Shown piece after piece: positions 13,623-22,108 of a stretch of DNA of 64,000 bases. How positions within the stretch are numbered: the first letter of the stretch is position 1; each line of letters starts with the position of its first letter. The notes under the pieces are model-generated. The model had not been told where the DNA came from and searched no databases. It saw only the letters and a list, made by a program, of their open reading frames with translations. The stretch is taken from contig NZ_JBPJSQ010000001.1 in assembly GCF_051192575.1 (NCBI RefSeq), forward strand, positions 1 to 64,000, written 5' to 3'. The translations under genes and the position numbers were made by a program. This DNA comes from Aestuariimicrobium soli (lineage in GTDB: Bacteria; Actinomycetota; Actinomycetes; Propionibacteriales; Propionibacteriaceae).

Positions 13623-15341
13623 GTGGGCAGCGCGAAAATGACCAAGCACGTGTTCGTGACCGGCGGAGTGGTGTCTTCGCTCGGCAAGGGATTGACGGCC
13701 TCCAGCCTGGGCAGCCTGCTCGTGGCGCGTGGTCTGAAGGTCACCATGCAGAAGCTGGATCCGTACCTCAACGTCGATCCGGGCACCATGAACCCCTTCC
13801 AGCACGGCGAGGTGTTCGTCACCGAGGACGGCGCCGAGACCGACCTCGACATCGGCCACTACGAGCGCTTCCTCGACGTCAACCTGACCGCCGACGCCAA
13901 CGTCACCACCGGCAAGGTGTACTCGTCGGTGATCGCCAAGGAGCGTCGCGGTGACTACCTGGGCGACACGGTGCAGGTGATTCCGCACATCACCAACGAG
14001 ATCAAGGACTCGATGCTCGCCATGGGCGGCAAGGGCGTCGACGTGGTCATCCACGAGATCGGTGGCACGGTCGGTGACATCGAGTCGCTGCCCTTCCTTG
14101 AGGCGGCCCGCGTGGTGCGTCACGAGATCGGTCGCGAGAACGTCTTCTACCTGCACGTCTCGTTGGTGCCCTACATCGGTCCGTCGGGGGAGATGAAGAC
14201 CAAGCCCACCCAGCACTCGGTGGCGGCGTTGCGCCAGGTGGGCATCCAGCCCGACGCCATCGTGTGCCGCGCCAATCGCGAGCTCGGCGAGGGCATCAAG
14301 CGCAAGATCGCCATGAGCTGCGACGTCGACGAAGAGGCCGTGGTCGCCTGCATTGACGCCCCCTCGATCTACAACATTCCGCGGGTGCTGCACGACGAGG
14401 GGCTCGATGCCTACCTGGTGCGCCGCCTCGACCTCAGCTTCCGCGACGTCGACTGGAAGCGTTGGGACGATCTGCTGGACCGGGTGCACCACCCGACCGA
14501 CGAGGTCACCATCGCCCTGGTCGGCAAGTACATCGACCTGCCCGATGCCTACCTGTCGGTCACCGAGGCCCTGCGCGCCGGCGGCTTCGGCAACCGTGCC
14601 AAGGTGAACGTGCGCTGGGTCGCCTCCGACACCTGCGAGACCCCCGAGGGGGCCGAGGCCCAGCTGGGCGACGTCGACGGCGTCTGCGTGCCCGGAGGTT
14701 TCGGCATCCGCGGCGTCGAGGGCAAGCTGGGCGCACTGAAGTTCGCTCGCGAGAACCAGATTCCGACGCTGGGGCTCTGCCTGGGTCTGCAGTGCATGGT
14801 GATCGAGGCCGCCCGCAACGTGGCCGGCATCGCCGACGCCGCCTCCAGCGAGTTCGATCCGGCCACCGAACACCCTGTCATCGCCACCATGGCCGAGCAG
14901 CAGTCGATCGTCGATGGCGGGGGTGACCTGGGCGGCTCGATGCGCCTGGGGTCGTACCCGGCCGAGCTGAAGCGCGGATCGCTGGTCTCGCGGTTGTACG
15001 GGAAGAGCCGGGTCGAGGAGCGCCACCGCCACCGCTACGAGGTGAACAACGCCTACCGCGAGCAGCTGGAGGCCGCCGGGCTGGTGTTCTCCGGACTGTC
15101 GCCCGACCGCAACCTCGTGGAGTTCGTCGAGTTGCCCACGTCGGTGCACCCGTTCTACGTGGCCACCCAGGCCCACCCCGAGCTGAAGTCGCGGCCCACT
15201 CGTCCGCACCCCCTGTTCCAGGGACTGGTCGAGGCGGCTCTCAAGCGCAAGCTGGCCGAGCGGCTGCCCGTCGATCAGGAGCCGGGCGACCACGGCGACA
15301 GCACCGACGAGCAGGCTCCCGACACCACTGAGCAGGCATGA
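13623..15341 (+). CDS. pyrG: CTP synthase
   Basis: A 572-residue enzyme that converts UTP to CTP using glutamine. The N-terminal synthetase domain begins with KHVFVTGGVVSSLGKGLTAS. The C-terminal class I glutamine amidotransferase domain has the nucleophile cysteine in LGLCLGLQCM and the His-Glu pair in AHPELKSRPT. The length is slightly above the 545-560 usual, due to a charged C-terminal tail. The GTG at 13623 (GGGAG just upstream, or leaderless) was chosen over ATG 13638. Its stop overlaps the Nudix gene start. The pyrG-Nudix-xerD order is conserved in mycobacteria. Confidence 0.95.
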   Translation: MGSAKMTKHVFVTGGVVSSLGKGLTASSLGSLLVARGLKVTMQKLDPYLNVDPGTMNPFQHGEVFVTEDGAETDLDIGHYERFLDVNLTADANVTTGKVYSSVIAKERRGDYLGDTVQVIPHITNEIKDSMLAMGGKGVDVVIHEIGGTVGDIESLPFLEAARVVRHEIGRENVFYLHVSLVPYIGPSGEMKTKPTQHSVAALRQVGIQPDAIVCRANRELGEGIKRKIAMSCDVDEEAVVACIDAPSIYNIPRVLHDEGLDAYLVRRLDLSFRDVDWKRWDDLLDRVHHPTDEVTIALVGKYIDLPDAYLSVTEALRAGGFGNRAKVNVRWVASDTCETPEGAEAQLGDVDGVCVPGGFGIRGVEGKLGALKFARENQIPTLGLCLGLQCMVIEAARNVAGIADAASSEFDPATEHPVIATMAEQQSIVDGGGDLGGSMRLGSYPAELKRGSLVSRLYGKSRVEERHRHRYEVNNAYREQLEAAGLVFSGLSPDRNLVEFVELPTSVHPFYVATQAHPELKSRPTRPHPLFQGLVEAALKRKLAERLPVDQEPGDHGDSTDEQAPDTTEQA

Positions 15342-15991
15342 GCGAGCCCCTCGCCGACCGCGCCGAGGCGTGGCCCGTCACGGGCCACCGCGTGCTCGGA
15401 CGGGGGCGGGTGTGCACGTTCGTCGAGGACGAGCTGGCCGCCCCCGACGGCGGCGAACCCTTCCGCAGGCAGTACCTCACCCACCCCGGGGCCGTCGGCA
15501 TCATCGCCGTCGACGACCGCGACCGGATCGCCGTCGTGCGCCAGTACCGCCATCCGGTCGGCATGGTGCTGGTCGAACCACCCGCCGGGCTGCTCGATGT
15601 GGCGGACGAGCCCCCGCTGCTCGCCGCCCAGCGTGAACTGGCCGAAGAGGTGGGTCTGGCGGCCGACACCTGGCGCGTGCTGGTCGACGTGGCCACCAGC
15701 CCCGGCGGCTCGGAGGAGTCGGCGCGGGTGTTCCTGGCGACCGACCTGCGGGAGGCGCCTCGTCCCGACGGGTTCGTGCTCGCCGACGAGGAGGCCCACA
15801 TGACTCCCGGGTGGGAGGCGTTCGACGACGTGGTCGACGGCGTGCTCGCCGGTCGGCTGCAGTCGCCGCTGCTGGTGGCCGGCGTGATGGCGCTGGCCGC
15901 CGCCCGCGCGACCGGACGAGAGCTCCGTGACGCCGACAGCCCGTGGCCGGTGCGGGCGATCCATGCCGGGCAGCACCGTGAGCGCGCCTGA
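15338..15991 (+). CDS. Nudix hydrolase, ADP-ribose pyrophosphatase-like
   Basis: A 217-residue Nudix protein. The Nudix box reads AGLLDVADEP...QRELAEEVGL (residues about 86-108) with the catalytic REL-x-EE-x-G core intact. VRQYRHPVGMVLVEPPAG upstream is typical of ADP-ribose pyrophosphatases, as in Rv1700, the equivalent gene in mycobacteria. It probably hydrolyses ADP-ribose to AMP and ribose 5-phosphate. It overlaps pyrG (ATGA) and runs into the xerD start. Confidence 0.87.
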   Translation: MSEPLADRAEAWPVTGHRVLGRGRVCTFVEDELAAPDGGEPFRRQYLTHPGAVGIIAVDDRDRIAVVRQYRHPVGMVLVEPPAGLLDVADEPPLLAAQRELAEEVGLAADTWRVLVDVATSPGGSEESARVFLATDLREAPRPDGFVLADEEAHMTPGWEAFDDVVDGVLAGRLQSPLLVAGVMALAAARATGRELRDADSPWPVRAIHAGQHRERA

Positions 15992-16949
15992 GCCCACGCC
16001 TGTCCCAGCCCGCGAGGCGAGCCCCGCGTTGACCCGGTTCGTGCGGGGGTACCTCGACCACCTGCGGGTCGAGCGGGGCCTGTCGGCCAACACCCTCACC
16101 AGCTACCGCCGCGACCTCGAGCGGTATCTGACCTTCCTCGCCGAGCGCGGTATCGCGGCTCCCGACGAGATCACTGCGACTGATGTCAGCGAGTTCGCCC
16201 GCGCCCTGGCCGACGGGCACGGCGGCCGTCAGCCGTTGGCGCCCGCCTCGGTCGGACGATCCGTGGTCGCCGTCCGCACGCTGCACGCGTTCGGGGTCGC
16301 CGACGGCATCACCACCGACAACCCGGCCGCCGACGTCGCGCCGCCGCGGCTGGGACGACGCCTGCCCAAGGCGCTGACCATCGACCAGGTGCAGCGCCTG
16401 CTCGACCAGCCCGACACCGCCGAGGTCGACGGCCTGCGCGATGCCGCCCTGCTCGAGCTGCTCTACGGCACCGGGGCGCGCATCTCGGAGGTGTGCGGAC
16501 TCGACGTCGACGACGTGCAGCGCACCCTCGCCGACCCCGCCAACGGGCTGCGCCTGTTCGGCAAGGGCAGCAAGGAACGGGTGGTGCCGCTGGGGCAGTA
16601 CGCCCGCCGGGCCGTCGAGGCGTGGCTGGTGCGGGGTCGTCCGGTCTGGTCGGCGAAAGCGGCGACGCCCAGCCCGGCGTTGCTGCTGAACAGCCGGGGA
16701 GCGAGGGTGTCGCGCCAGTCTGCGTGGGCCGTGCTACAGCGACACGCCTCGTCCGCGAAACTGGGCATCGAGGTGAGCCCGCACTCGCTGCGCCACTCCT
16801 TCGCCACCCATCTGCTCGACGGGGGAGCCGACGTGCGGGTGGTGCAGGAACTGCTCGGCCACGCCTCGGTGACGACCACGCAGATCTACACGATGGTCAC
16901 CGTCGACCACCTGCGCGAGGTGCACCGGACGGCGCATCCGCGCGGCTGA
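15963..16949 (+). CDS. xerD: Tyrosine recombinase XerD
   Basis: A site-specific recombinase of about 328 residues. The N-terminal SAM-like DNA-binding domain (LDHLRVERGLSANTLTSYRRDL) is followed by the catalytic domain with all conserved residues: Arg in GTGARISEVCGL, Lys in FGKGSKERVVPL, His-x-x-Arg in HSLRHSFATHL, His in LGHASVTTTQIY and the Tyr nucleophile in that last motif. It should resolve chromosome dimers at dif together with XerC. Start ATG 15963 overlaps the Nudix gene by 29 nt; GTG 15978 is an alternative. The position between pyrG and parA/scpAB supports XerD rather than a phage integrase. Confidence 0.92.
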   Translation: MPGSTVSAPEPTPVPAREASPALTRFVRGYLDHLRVERGLSANTLTSYRRDLERYLTFLAERGIAAPDEITATDVSEFARALADGHGGRQPLAPASVGRSVVAVRTLHAFGVADGITTDNPAADVAPPRLGRRLPKALTIDQVQRLLDQPDTAEVDGLRDAALLELLYGTGARISEVCGLDVDDVQRTLADPANGLRLFGKGSKERVVPLGQYARRAVEAWLVRGRPVWSAKAATPSPALLLNSRGARVSRQSAWAVLQRHASSAKLGIEVSPHSLRHSFATHLLDGGADVRVVQELLGHASVTTTQIYTMVTVDHLREVHRTAHPRG

Positions 16950-16975
16950 GCCGAGCGAGCGCGCCTCATCACGGC

Positions 16976-16981
16976 TAGGCT
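16976..16981 (+). promoter_or_regulatory. Putative -10 box for the parA-scpAB operon
   Basis: TAGGCT matches the hexamer seen before several other genes in this window. Here it is about 65 nt upstream of the parA-like gene, leaving a leader with its own ribosome binding site. Confidence 0.45.
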
Positions 16982-17051
16982 CGCGCTGATCAGGTCCCGA
17001 GGTGCCACCGGCCGGCGGGCCCCACTGACGTCTGACAGAGAGGTGACGAGG

Positions 17052-17969
17052 TTGAGCGACTCCGAAGCGTTGTTCACCGTCCAGCAGCCGACGACCGGGC
17101 TCGAGTCCGAGCAGGTGTCGGCCGGCGAGATGGGGCCCACGGGTCGTCCCTGGCCAACCCTGCCCGAGGTGAGCGCTCCCGAGCGTGCCGGCGGGCAGGC
17201 GCTGGTGATCGCCATGACCAACCAGAAGGGCGGGGTCGGCAAGACCACCACCACCATCAATCTGGGCGCGGCGCTCGTCGAGACCGGTCGTCGGGTGCTG
17301 CTGGTCGACTTCGACCCGCAGGGATCGTTGTCGGTGGGGCTCGGGGTCAACCCGCACACGCTCGAGACCAGCATCTACAACCTGTTGATGTCTCGCCGGC
17401 TCGACATTCATGACGTCATTCAGCCCACCACCGTCGAGGGTCTCGACATTCTGCCGTCGAACATCGACCTGTCGGCGGCCGAGGTGCAGCTGGTCAGTGA
17501 GGTGGCCCGCGAGCAGACCCTGCTGCGGGTGCTCGAGAAGGCCAAGCCCGACTACGACATCATTCTCATCGACTGCGCGCCGTCGCTGGGTCTGCTCACC
17601 GTGAACGCGCTGACCGCCTCCGACAAGGCCATCATTCCGCTGGAGTGTGAGTTCTTCGCGCTGCGCGGCGTGGCCCTGCTGACCGACACCATCGGCAAGG
17701 TGCAGGACCGCCTCAACCCCGACCTCGACATCCTGGGCATCGTCGGCACCATGTACGACGCCCGCACCCTGCACAGTCGCGAGGTGCTCGAGCGCGTCGT
17801 CGACGCCTTCGGCGACAAGGTCTTCCACACCGTCATCCGGCGCACCGTGAAGTTCCCCGAGACCACCGTCGCCGGCGAACCGATCACCACCTATGCCTCG
17901 TCGTCGCCCGGCGCGACGGCCTACCGTTCCCTGGCCCGCGAGGTGCTCGCCCGATGCCCCGGCGCGTGA
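17052..17969 (+). CDS. ParA/Soj-family ATPase upstream of scpA
   Basis: A ParA-type ATPase of about 305 residues. The deviant Walker A motif TNQKGGVGKTTTTINLG lies near residues 56-72, Walker A' near VLLVDFDPQGSLS and Walker B near YDIILIDCAPSLGLLT. No ParB partner is adjacent; instead it precedes an RHH-like protein and scpA/scpB, as Rv1708 does in mycobacteria. It therefore probably acts with condensin or chromosome organisation rather than as the oriC-linked ParA. TTG 17052 has GAGAGGTG seven bases upstream; GTG 17043 is the alternative start. Confidence 0.87.
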   Translation: MSDSEALFTVQQPTTGLESEQVSAGEMGPTGRPWPTLPEVSAPERAGGQALVIAMTNQKGGVGKTTTTINLGAALVETGRRVLLVDFDPQGSLSVGLGVNPHTLETSIYNLLMSRRLDIHDVIQPTTVEGLDILPSNIDLSAAEVQLVSEVAREQTLLRVLEKAKPDYDIILIDCAPSLGLLTVNALTASDKAIIPLECEFFALRGVALLTDTIGKVQDRLNPDLDILGIVGTMYDARTLHSREVLERVVDAFGDKVFHTVIRRTVKFPETTVAGEPITTYASSSPGATAYRSLAREVLARCPGA

Positions 17970-18307
17970 ACCTGCCCGGGGCGAACGAACTGTTCCGCCC
18001 CACCGACCCACGACCCCGTCGGTCGCGCACCACACCGGACGCGGAACCGTCCCAGCCCACCGAGCCCACCGGGCCCACCGGGGCCGCTCCGGCAGCGACG
18101 GGGCGCGTGCGCCACGACGAGAAGATCACCGTCTACGTGTCATCGGACGAACTGATCGCCCTCGAGCGGGCGCGGCTCGACCTGCGTGCGCAGGGCGTGG
18201 TGGCCGACCGCGGCAAGCTGGTGCGCACCGCCATCGCCATGGCCCTGAGTGGCCTCGCCGCCGACGGCGCCGACTCCGAGCTGGTCAGGCGACTGGCCGG
18301 CGAATGA
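17954..18307 (+). CDS. Small protein with C-terminal ribbon-helix-helix-like region
   Basis: A 117-residue protein. Residues 1-50 are proline/threonine-rich and probably disordered. The C-terminal half (KITVYVSSDELIALERARLDLRAQG...GKLVRTAIAMALSGL) has the strand-helix-helix pattern of CopG/RHH DNA-binding proteins. It overlaps the parA-like gene by 16 nt and scpA by 4 nt, so it is cotranslated with both. A DNA-binding partner for the ParA-like ATPase is a reasonable guess, not shown. Confidence 0.75.
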   Translation: MPRRVNLPGANELFRPTDPRPRRSRTTPDAEPSQPTEPTGPTGAAPAATGRVRHDEKITVYVSSDELIALERARLDLRAQGVVADRGKLVRTAIAMALSGLAADGADSELVRRLAGE

Positions 18308-19146
18308 GCCCCGCAGCGGCAGTCGGGCAGCCGGTCGCCGACGAGACCCTCAGCACCGGTGGTTTCACGCTGCACCTGGACAACTTCGAGGGGCCCTTCG
18401 ACCTGCTGCTGCAGTTGATCAGCAAGCACAAGCTCGACGTCACCGAGGTCGCCCTGTCGAGGGTCACCGATGAGTTCATCGCCCACGTCAAGGCGGGCGG
18501 CAAGGGATGGGATCTGGAGCAGACCAGCTCGTTCCTGCTGGTGGCCGCCACCCTGCTCGACCTCAAGGCCGCGCGCCTGCTGCCCCAGGGTGAGGTCGAC
18601 GACGAGGAAGACCTGGCCCTGCTCGAGGCCCGCGACCTGCTGTTCGCCCGACTCCTGCAGTACCGGGCGTTCAAGATCGTCTCGGCCCTGTTCGCAGACC
18701 GGCTGGGGGAGCAGGCGCGACGGTTCGCTCGTCCGGGTGGATTGGAGCCGCGCTTCGCCGCCCTGCTGCCCGAGGTGACGTTACCCAGCCCTGAGCGACT
18801 CGCCGAGGCCGCCGCCCGCGCCCTCACCCCCGTGCCAGCCGCCACGGTCGGGCTCGAACACCTGCACCAGAACACCGTCAGCGTGCAGGAGCAGGCCCAG
18901 TTGGTCGTCGCCCGATTGCGTGCCAAGAGGGTGCTGACCTTCCGGGAACTGGTCGCCGACGCCGACCGGCTGACCACGGTCGCCAGATTCCTGTCGCTCC
19001 TGGAGTTGTTCCGCGAGCACGTGATCGCCTTCGAGCAGTTGACCGCGCTGGGGGAGTTGACCATCCGCTGGACGGGGGACGAGGAATCCACCCTCGAGAT
19101 CTCCGACGAGTTCGACCAGCCGCCCGCGACCGAGGAGACGCCATGA
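18304..19146 (+). CDS. scpA: Segregation and condensation protein A
   Basis: A 280-residue kleisin of the bacterial condensin (SMC-ScpAB). The N-terminal FTLHLDNFEGPFDLLLQLIS (residues about 21-40) is diagnostic. The C-terminal winged helix contains RFLSLLELFREHVIAFEQ. It bridges SMC heads in chromosome segregation. It overlaps the previous gene and scpB, each by 4 nt. Confidence 0.94.
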   Translation: MSPAAAVGQPVADETLSTGGFTLHLDNFEGPFDLLLQLISKHKLDVTEVALSRVTDEFIAHVKAGGKGWDLEQTSSFLLVAATLLDLKAARLLPQGEVDDEEDLALLEARDLLFARLLQYRAFKIVSALFADRLGEQARRFARPGGLEPRFAALLPEVTLPSPERLAEAAARALTPVPAATVGLEHLHQNTVSVQEQAQLVVARLRAKRVLTFRELVADADRLTTVARFLSLLELFREHVIAFEQLTALGELTIRWTGDEESTLEISDEFDQPPATEETP

Positions 19147-19805
19147 GCGAGACCACCGACCCCGGAGCCCACGACGGTGAGGCCCAGAAGAGTGAAGGCC
19201 TGACCGGCGCCCTCGAGGCGCTGCTGCTGATGGCCACCGAGGCCATGACCGCGACCGAACTCGCCGAGGCCACCCAGGCACCCGTCGACGACGTCGAACG
19301 CACCCTGCTCGAGATCGCCGCCTTCTACGACGAGCACCGGCGGGGGATCGACCTGCGTCGGCTGGCCGGGGGCTGGCGGTTCTGGACCCGCGCCGAGCAT
19401 GCCGACCTGATCAGCGCCTGGGTGCTCGAGGGGCAGCATTCGCGGCTCTCGCAGGCCGCTCTCGAGACGCTGGCCGTGATCGCCTACCTGCAACCCATCG
19501 CGCGCTCCCGGGTCTCGGCCGTCCGTGGGGTGAACGTCGACGGGGTCGTGCGCACCCTGCTCGCCCGGGGACTGGTCGCCGAGGCCGCCCCGACCGGCGA
19601 GTCGGGGCAGCGCGGTGCGGGACTGCTCACCACCACCGACCACTTCGCCGAACGCATGGGGCTGGAGTCGTTGGCCGACCTGCCGGAACTGGCACCGCAC
19701 CTGCCCGACGCCAGCGCGTTGGAGGAGGAGTTGGCGCGAGCGGTGTACCCCGAGGACACTGGTGCCGACACCCTTGAGACCCCCACGGGAGACAGTGATG
19801 ACTGA
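19143..19805 (+). CDS. scpB: Segregation and condensation protein B
   Basis: A 220-residue protein with two winged-helix domains; the motif AALETLAVIAYLQPIARSRVSAVRGV is typical of ScpB. It dimerises and binds ScpA. The N-terminal 15 residues and the C-terminal tail are acidic. It overlaps scpA by 4 nt and rluB by 8 nt. Confidence 0.93.
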   Translation: MSETTDPGAHDGEAQKSEGLTGALEALLLMATEAMTATELAEATQAPVDDVERTLLEIAAFYDEHRRGIDLRRLAGGWRFWTRAEHADLISAWVLEGQHSRLSQAALETLAVIAYLQPIARSRVSAVRGVNVDGVVRTLLARGLVAEAAPTGESGQRGAGLLTTTDHFAERMGLESLADLPELAPHLPDASALEEELARAVYPEDTGADTLETPTGDSDD

Positions 19806-20580
19806 GACAGACCCGCCGATCGACACGGCCGGGGAGCCGGACGAGACCGAGCAGGAGATCCGCCTGCAGAAGGTGCTCGCCCAGGCCGGCATCGCCTCCC
19901 GGCGCGCCTCCGAGGAGCTGATCAGCGACGGGCGCGTCGAGGTCAACGGGCAGGTGGTGGTCGAGCTCGGCACCCGCGTCAATCCCGAACGCGACACCAT
20001 TCGCGTCGACGGAGCCCGCATCCCACCGCCCCGGCGGCACCAATACCTGGTGTTCAACAAGCCGCGCGGCGTCGTCTCGACGATGGACGACCCCGAGGGC
20101 CGCCCGTCCCTGAGTGACTACCTGGGCGAGAAGCGTCGCCACGAGCGGCTGTTCCACGTCGGCCGACTCGACACCGACACCGAGGGCCTCATCCTGCTGA
20201 CCAACGACGGTGAGTTCGCCCACCGCATGGCGCACCCGAAGTACCACGTGCCCAAGACCTATCTCGCCGAGGTCGAGGGACTGCTCGACAACAAGGTGCT
20301 GCGCCGCCTCGAGAAGGGGCTGCGGCTGGACGACGGCCCGGTCAAGCCCGATCGGGTGAAGCTGGTCAGTCGCGCCGAGTCGCGGTCGCTGGTGGCGATC
20401 ACCCTGCACGAGGGTCGCAACCGCATCGTGCGCCGCATGATGGATTCGGTGGGTCACCCGGTGATCAAGCTCTCGCGTCAGGCCATCGGGCCCGTGCGTC
20501 TGGGCAGCCTGCGGCAGGGTGAGATGCGTGACCTGAGCCGCGACGAACTCGGTGGGCTGCTCGACCTCGTCGAGATGTGA
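19798..20580 (+). CDS. rluB: 23S rRNA pseudouridine synthase RluB family
   Basis: A 260-residue pseudouridine synthase. Residues 20-65 form an S4 domain (LQKVLAQAGIASRRASEELI). The catalytic domain has the aspartate motif VGRLDTDTEGLILLTNDG, followed by KTYLAEVEG and EGRNRIVRRMMDSVGHPV. It modifies 23S rRNA near the decoding or peptidyl-transferase helices. The ATG at 19798 lies inside the end of scpB; the longer upstream open frame is not coding. Confidence 0.92.
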   Translation: MTETDPPIDTAGEPDETEQEIRLQKVLAQAGIASRRASEELISDGRVEVNGQVVVELGTRVNPERDTIRVDGARIPPPRRHQYLVFNKPRGVVSTMDDPEGRPSLSDYLGEKRRHERLFHVGRLDTDTEGLILLTNDGEFAHRMAHPKYHVPKTYLAEVEGLLDNKVLRRLEKGLRLDDGPVKPDRVKLVSRAESRSLVAITLHEGRNRIVRRMMDSVGHPVIKLSRQAIGPVRLGSLRQGEMRDLSRDELGGLLDLVEM

Positions 20581-20589
20581 GGGTCGTGC

Positions 20590-22050
20590 ATGGGGTCGGC
20601 TGAGCCGAACACGACGGGCTGCGGCTTCATGCCGCGGCGCGTGCGCGGGCTCGAGACCGAGTACGGCCTGCAGGTCGAGGTACAGCAGGCACCCACCGCC
20701 GAGCTCGCTGGCTGGCGACGGCTGGGGGCCGACGAGGCCGCCCGGCAGCTGTTCCGGCCGGTGACGACGGTGAACGCCACCACCAACGTGTTCCTGCGCA
20801 ACGGCGGGCGGATGTATCTCGACGTCGGGTCGCATCCCGAGTACGCCACCGCCGAGTGCGACCGGATCGACGACCTGGTGGCCCACGACCGGGCCGGCGA
20901 TGCCGTGATGAACCGGTTGGCCGACCGGGCGCTCGCGATGATGGCAGCTGAGGGCGTGGTCGGCCGGGTGCGGTTGTTCAAGAACAACCTTGATTCGCAC
21001 GGCAACTCCTACGGCAGCCACGAGAACTACCAGGTGCGGCGCGACACCACCCTGCGGGCGTTCTCGGCCGCACTGACCCCGTTCCTGGTGGTGCGCCAGT
21101 TGCTGTGCGGGGCGGGTACCTTCGTCCGCTCGGGTGAGGCGGCCGGCGAGTTCTGGCTGAGTCAACGGGCCGCCCACATGTGGGACCCGTTGTCGTCGAC
21201 CACCACCCGGTCGCGCCCGATGATCAACACCCGGGACGAACCGCATGCCGATCCGCAGGTGCACCGTCGGCTGCACGTGATCGTCGGCGACTCGAACCTC
21301 GCGCAGCCGACGCTGGCGCTGCGGGTCGCCGCCACCGAACTGATGGTGCGCGCCGTCGAAGAGGGTCACCACTTCGCGTCGCTCGCCCTGGCCGATCCCG
21401 GCCAGGCCATCCGTGACACCGCCCGCGACCTGACCGGCCGGGTGAGCCTCGACCTCGCCGACGGCGGCACCGCCAGCCCCCTCGCCCTGCTCGAGGACTG
21501 TCTGGCGGTTGCCGAGCGGTACACCGCGGACGAGGCCTGGCTCGTCCGCGCCGTCGACGACTGGCGTCGGGTGATCACGGCCGTGGCCGACGGTCGCCTC
21601 GACCTGATCCACCACGACATCGACTGGGCCATCAAGCTGCGCCTGCTGACCCGCGATCGCCAACGCCGGGGCGGCGCCCCCGACCCCGCGCGGTCGGCCC
21701 AGCTCGACCTCGCCTTCCACGACATTCGGCCCGGGCAGGGGCTGTTCGGGCGACTCGAGGAGGCCGGGCAGGTCGCCACCCGGGTCGAGGCCGGCGTCAT
21801 CGACGCGGCGGTGGATCGTCCGCCCTCGACCACCCGGGCCCACCTGCGGGGTGCGCTGATCAGCGCGGCCCAGCGTCATGAGCGCAGCCACACCGTCGAC
21901 TGGATGAGCTTCAACTGCCGTGACCTCGACCAGGGCAACGTGATCTGCCCCGATCCGCTGGCGGCCGAGGACCCACGAGTCGAGCGACTGATCGACCGCA
22001 TGGCGAGCGAACCGCGCGCCGGACGCTCCTCGACGTTCACGATCTCCTGA
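20590..22050 (+). CDS. pafA: Pup-protein ligase PafA
   Basis: A 486-residue glutamine-synthetase-fold ligase that joins the small protein Pup to lysines of target proteins. Conserved blocks are RRVRGLETEYGLQV (ATP/Mg glutamates), VFLRNGGRMYLDVGSHPEYA (catalytic Asp), LFKNNLDSHGNSYGSHENY, TTRSRPMINTRDEPHADP, RRLHVIVGDSN and TVDWMSFNCRD. All ligase motifs appear intact. GAGGG six bases before ATG 20590 supports that start; ATG 20629 would give a family-length N-terminus. It follows rluB by 9 nt and precedes the FKBP gene. No pup, dop, mpa, prcB or prcA gene lies beside it, although these normally do. Confidence 0.93.
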   Translation: MGSAEPNTTGCGFMPRRVRGLETEYGLQVEVQQAPTAELAGWRRLGADEAARQLFRPVTTVNATTNVFLRNGGRMYLDVGSHPEYATAECDRIDDLVAHDRAGDAVMNRLADRALAMMAAEGVVGRVRLFKNNLDSHGNSYGSHENYQVRRDTTLRAFSAALTPFLVVRQLLCGAGTFVRSGEAAGEFWLSQRAAHMWDPLSSTTTRSRPMINTRDEPHADPQVHRRLHVIVGDSNLAQPTLALRVAATELMVRAVEEGHHFASLALADPGQAIRDTARDLTGRVSLDLADGGTASPLALLEDCLAVAERYTADEAWLVRAVDDWRRVITAVADGRLDLIHHDIDWAIKLRLLTRDRQRRGGAPDPARSAQLDLAFHDIRPGQGLFGRLEEAGQVATRVEAGVIDAAVDRPPSTTRAHLRGALISAAQRHERSHTVDWMSFNCRDLDQGNVICPDPLAAEDPRVERLIDRMASEPRAGRSSTFTIS

Positions 22051-22096
22051 GCCACACCCGAACGCCCCGCGTTACGGGGCGGGCGATCCGGCCCGG

Positions 22097-22102
22097 TACG
22101 CT
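22097..22102 (+). promoter_or_regulatory. Putative leaderless -10 box (FKBP gene)
   Basis: TACGCT ends six bases before the GTG start codon at 22109, with no Shine-Dalgarno sequence between. Confidence 0.5.
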
Positions 22103-22108
22103 GGCCGG

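Noticed and set aside
19627..21891. Minus-strand frame of about 750 codons
   Set aside because: It lies opposite rluB and pafA, both with full sets of conserved motifs.
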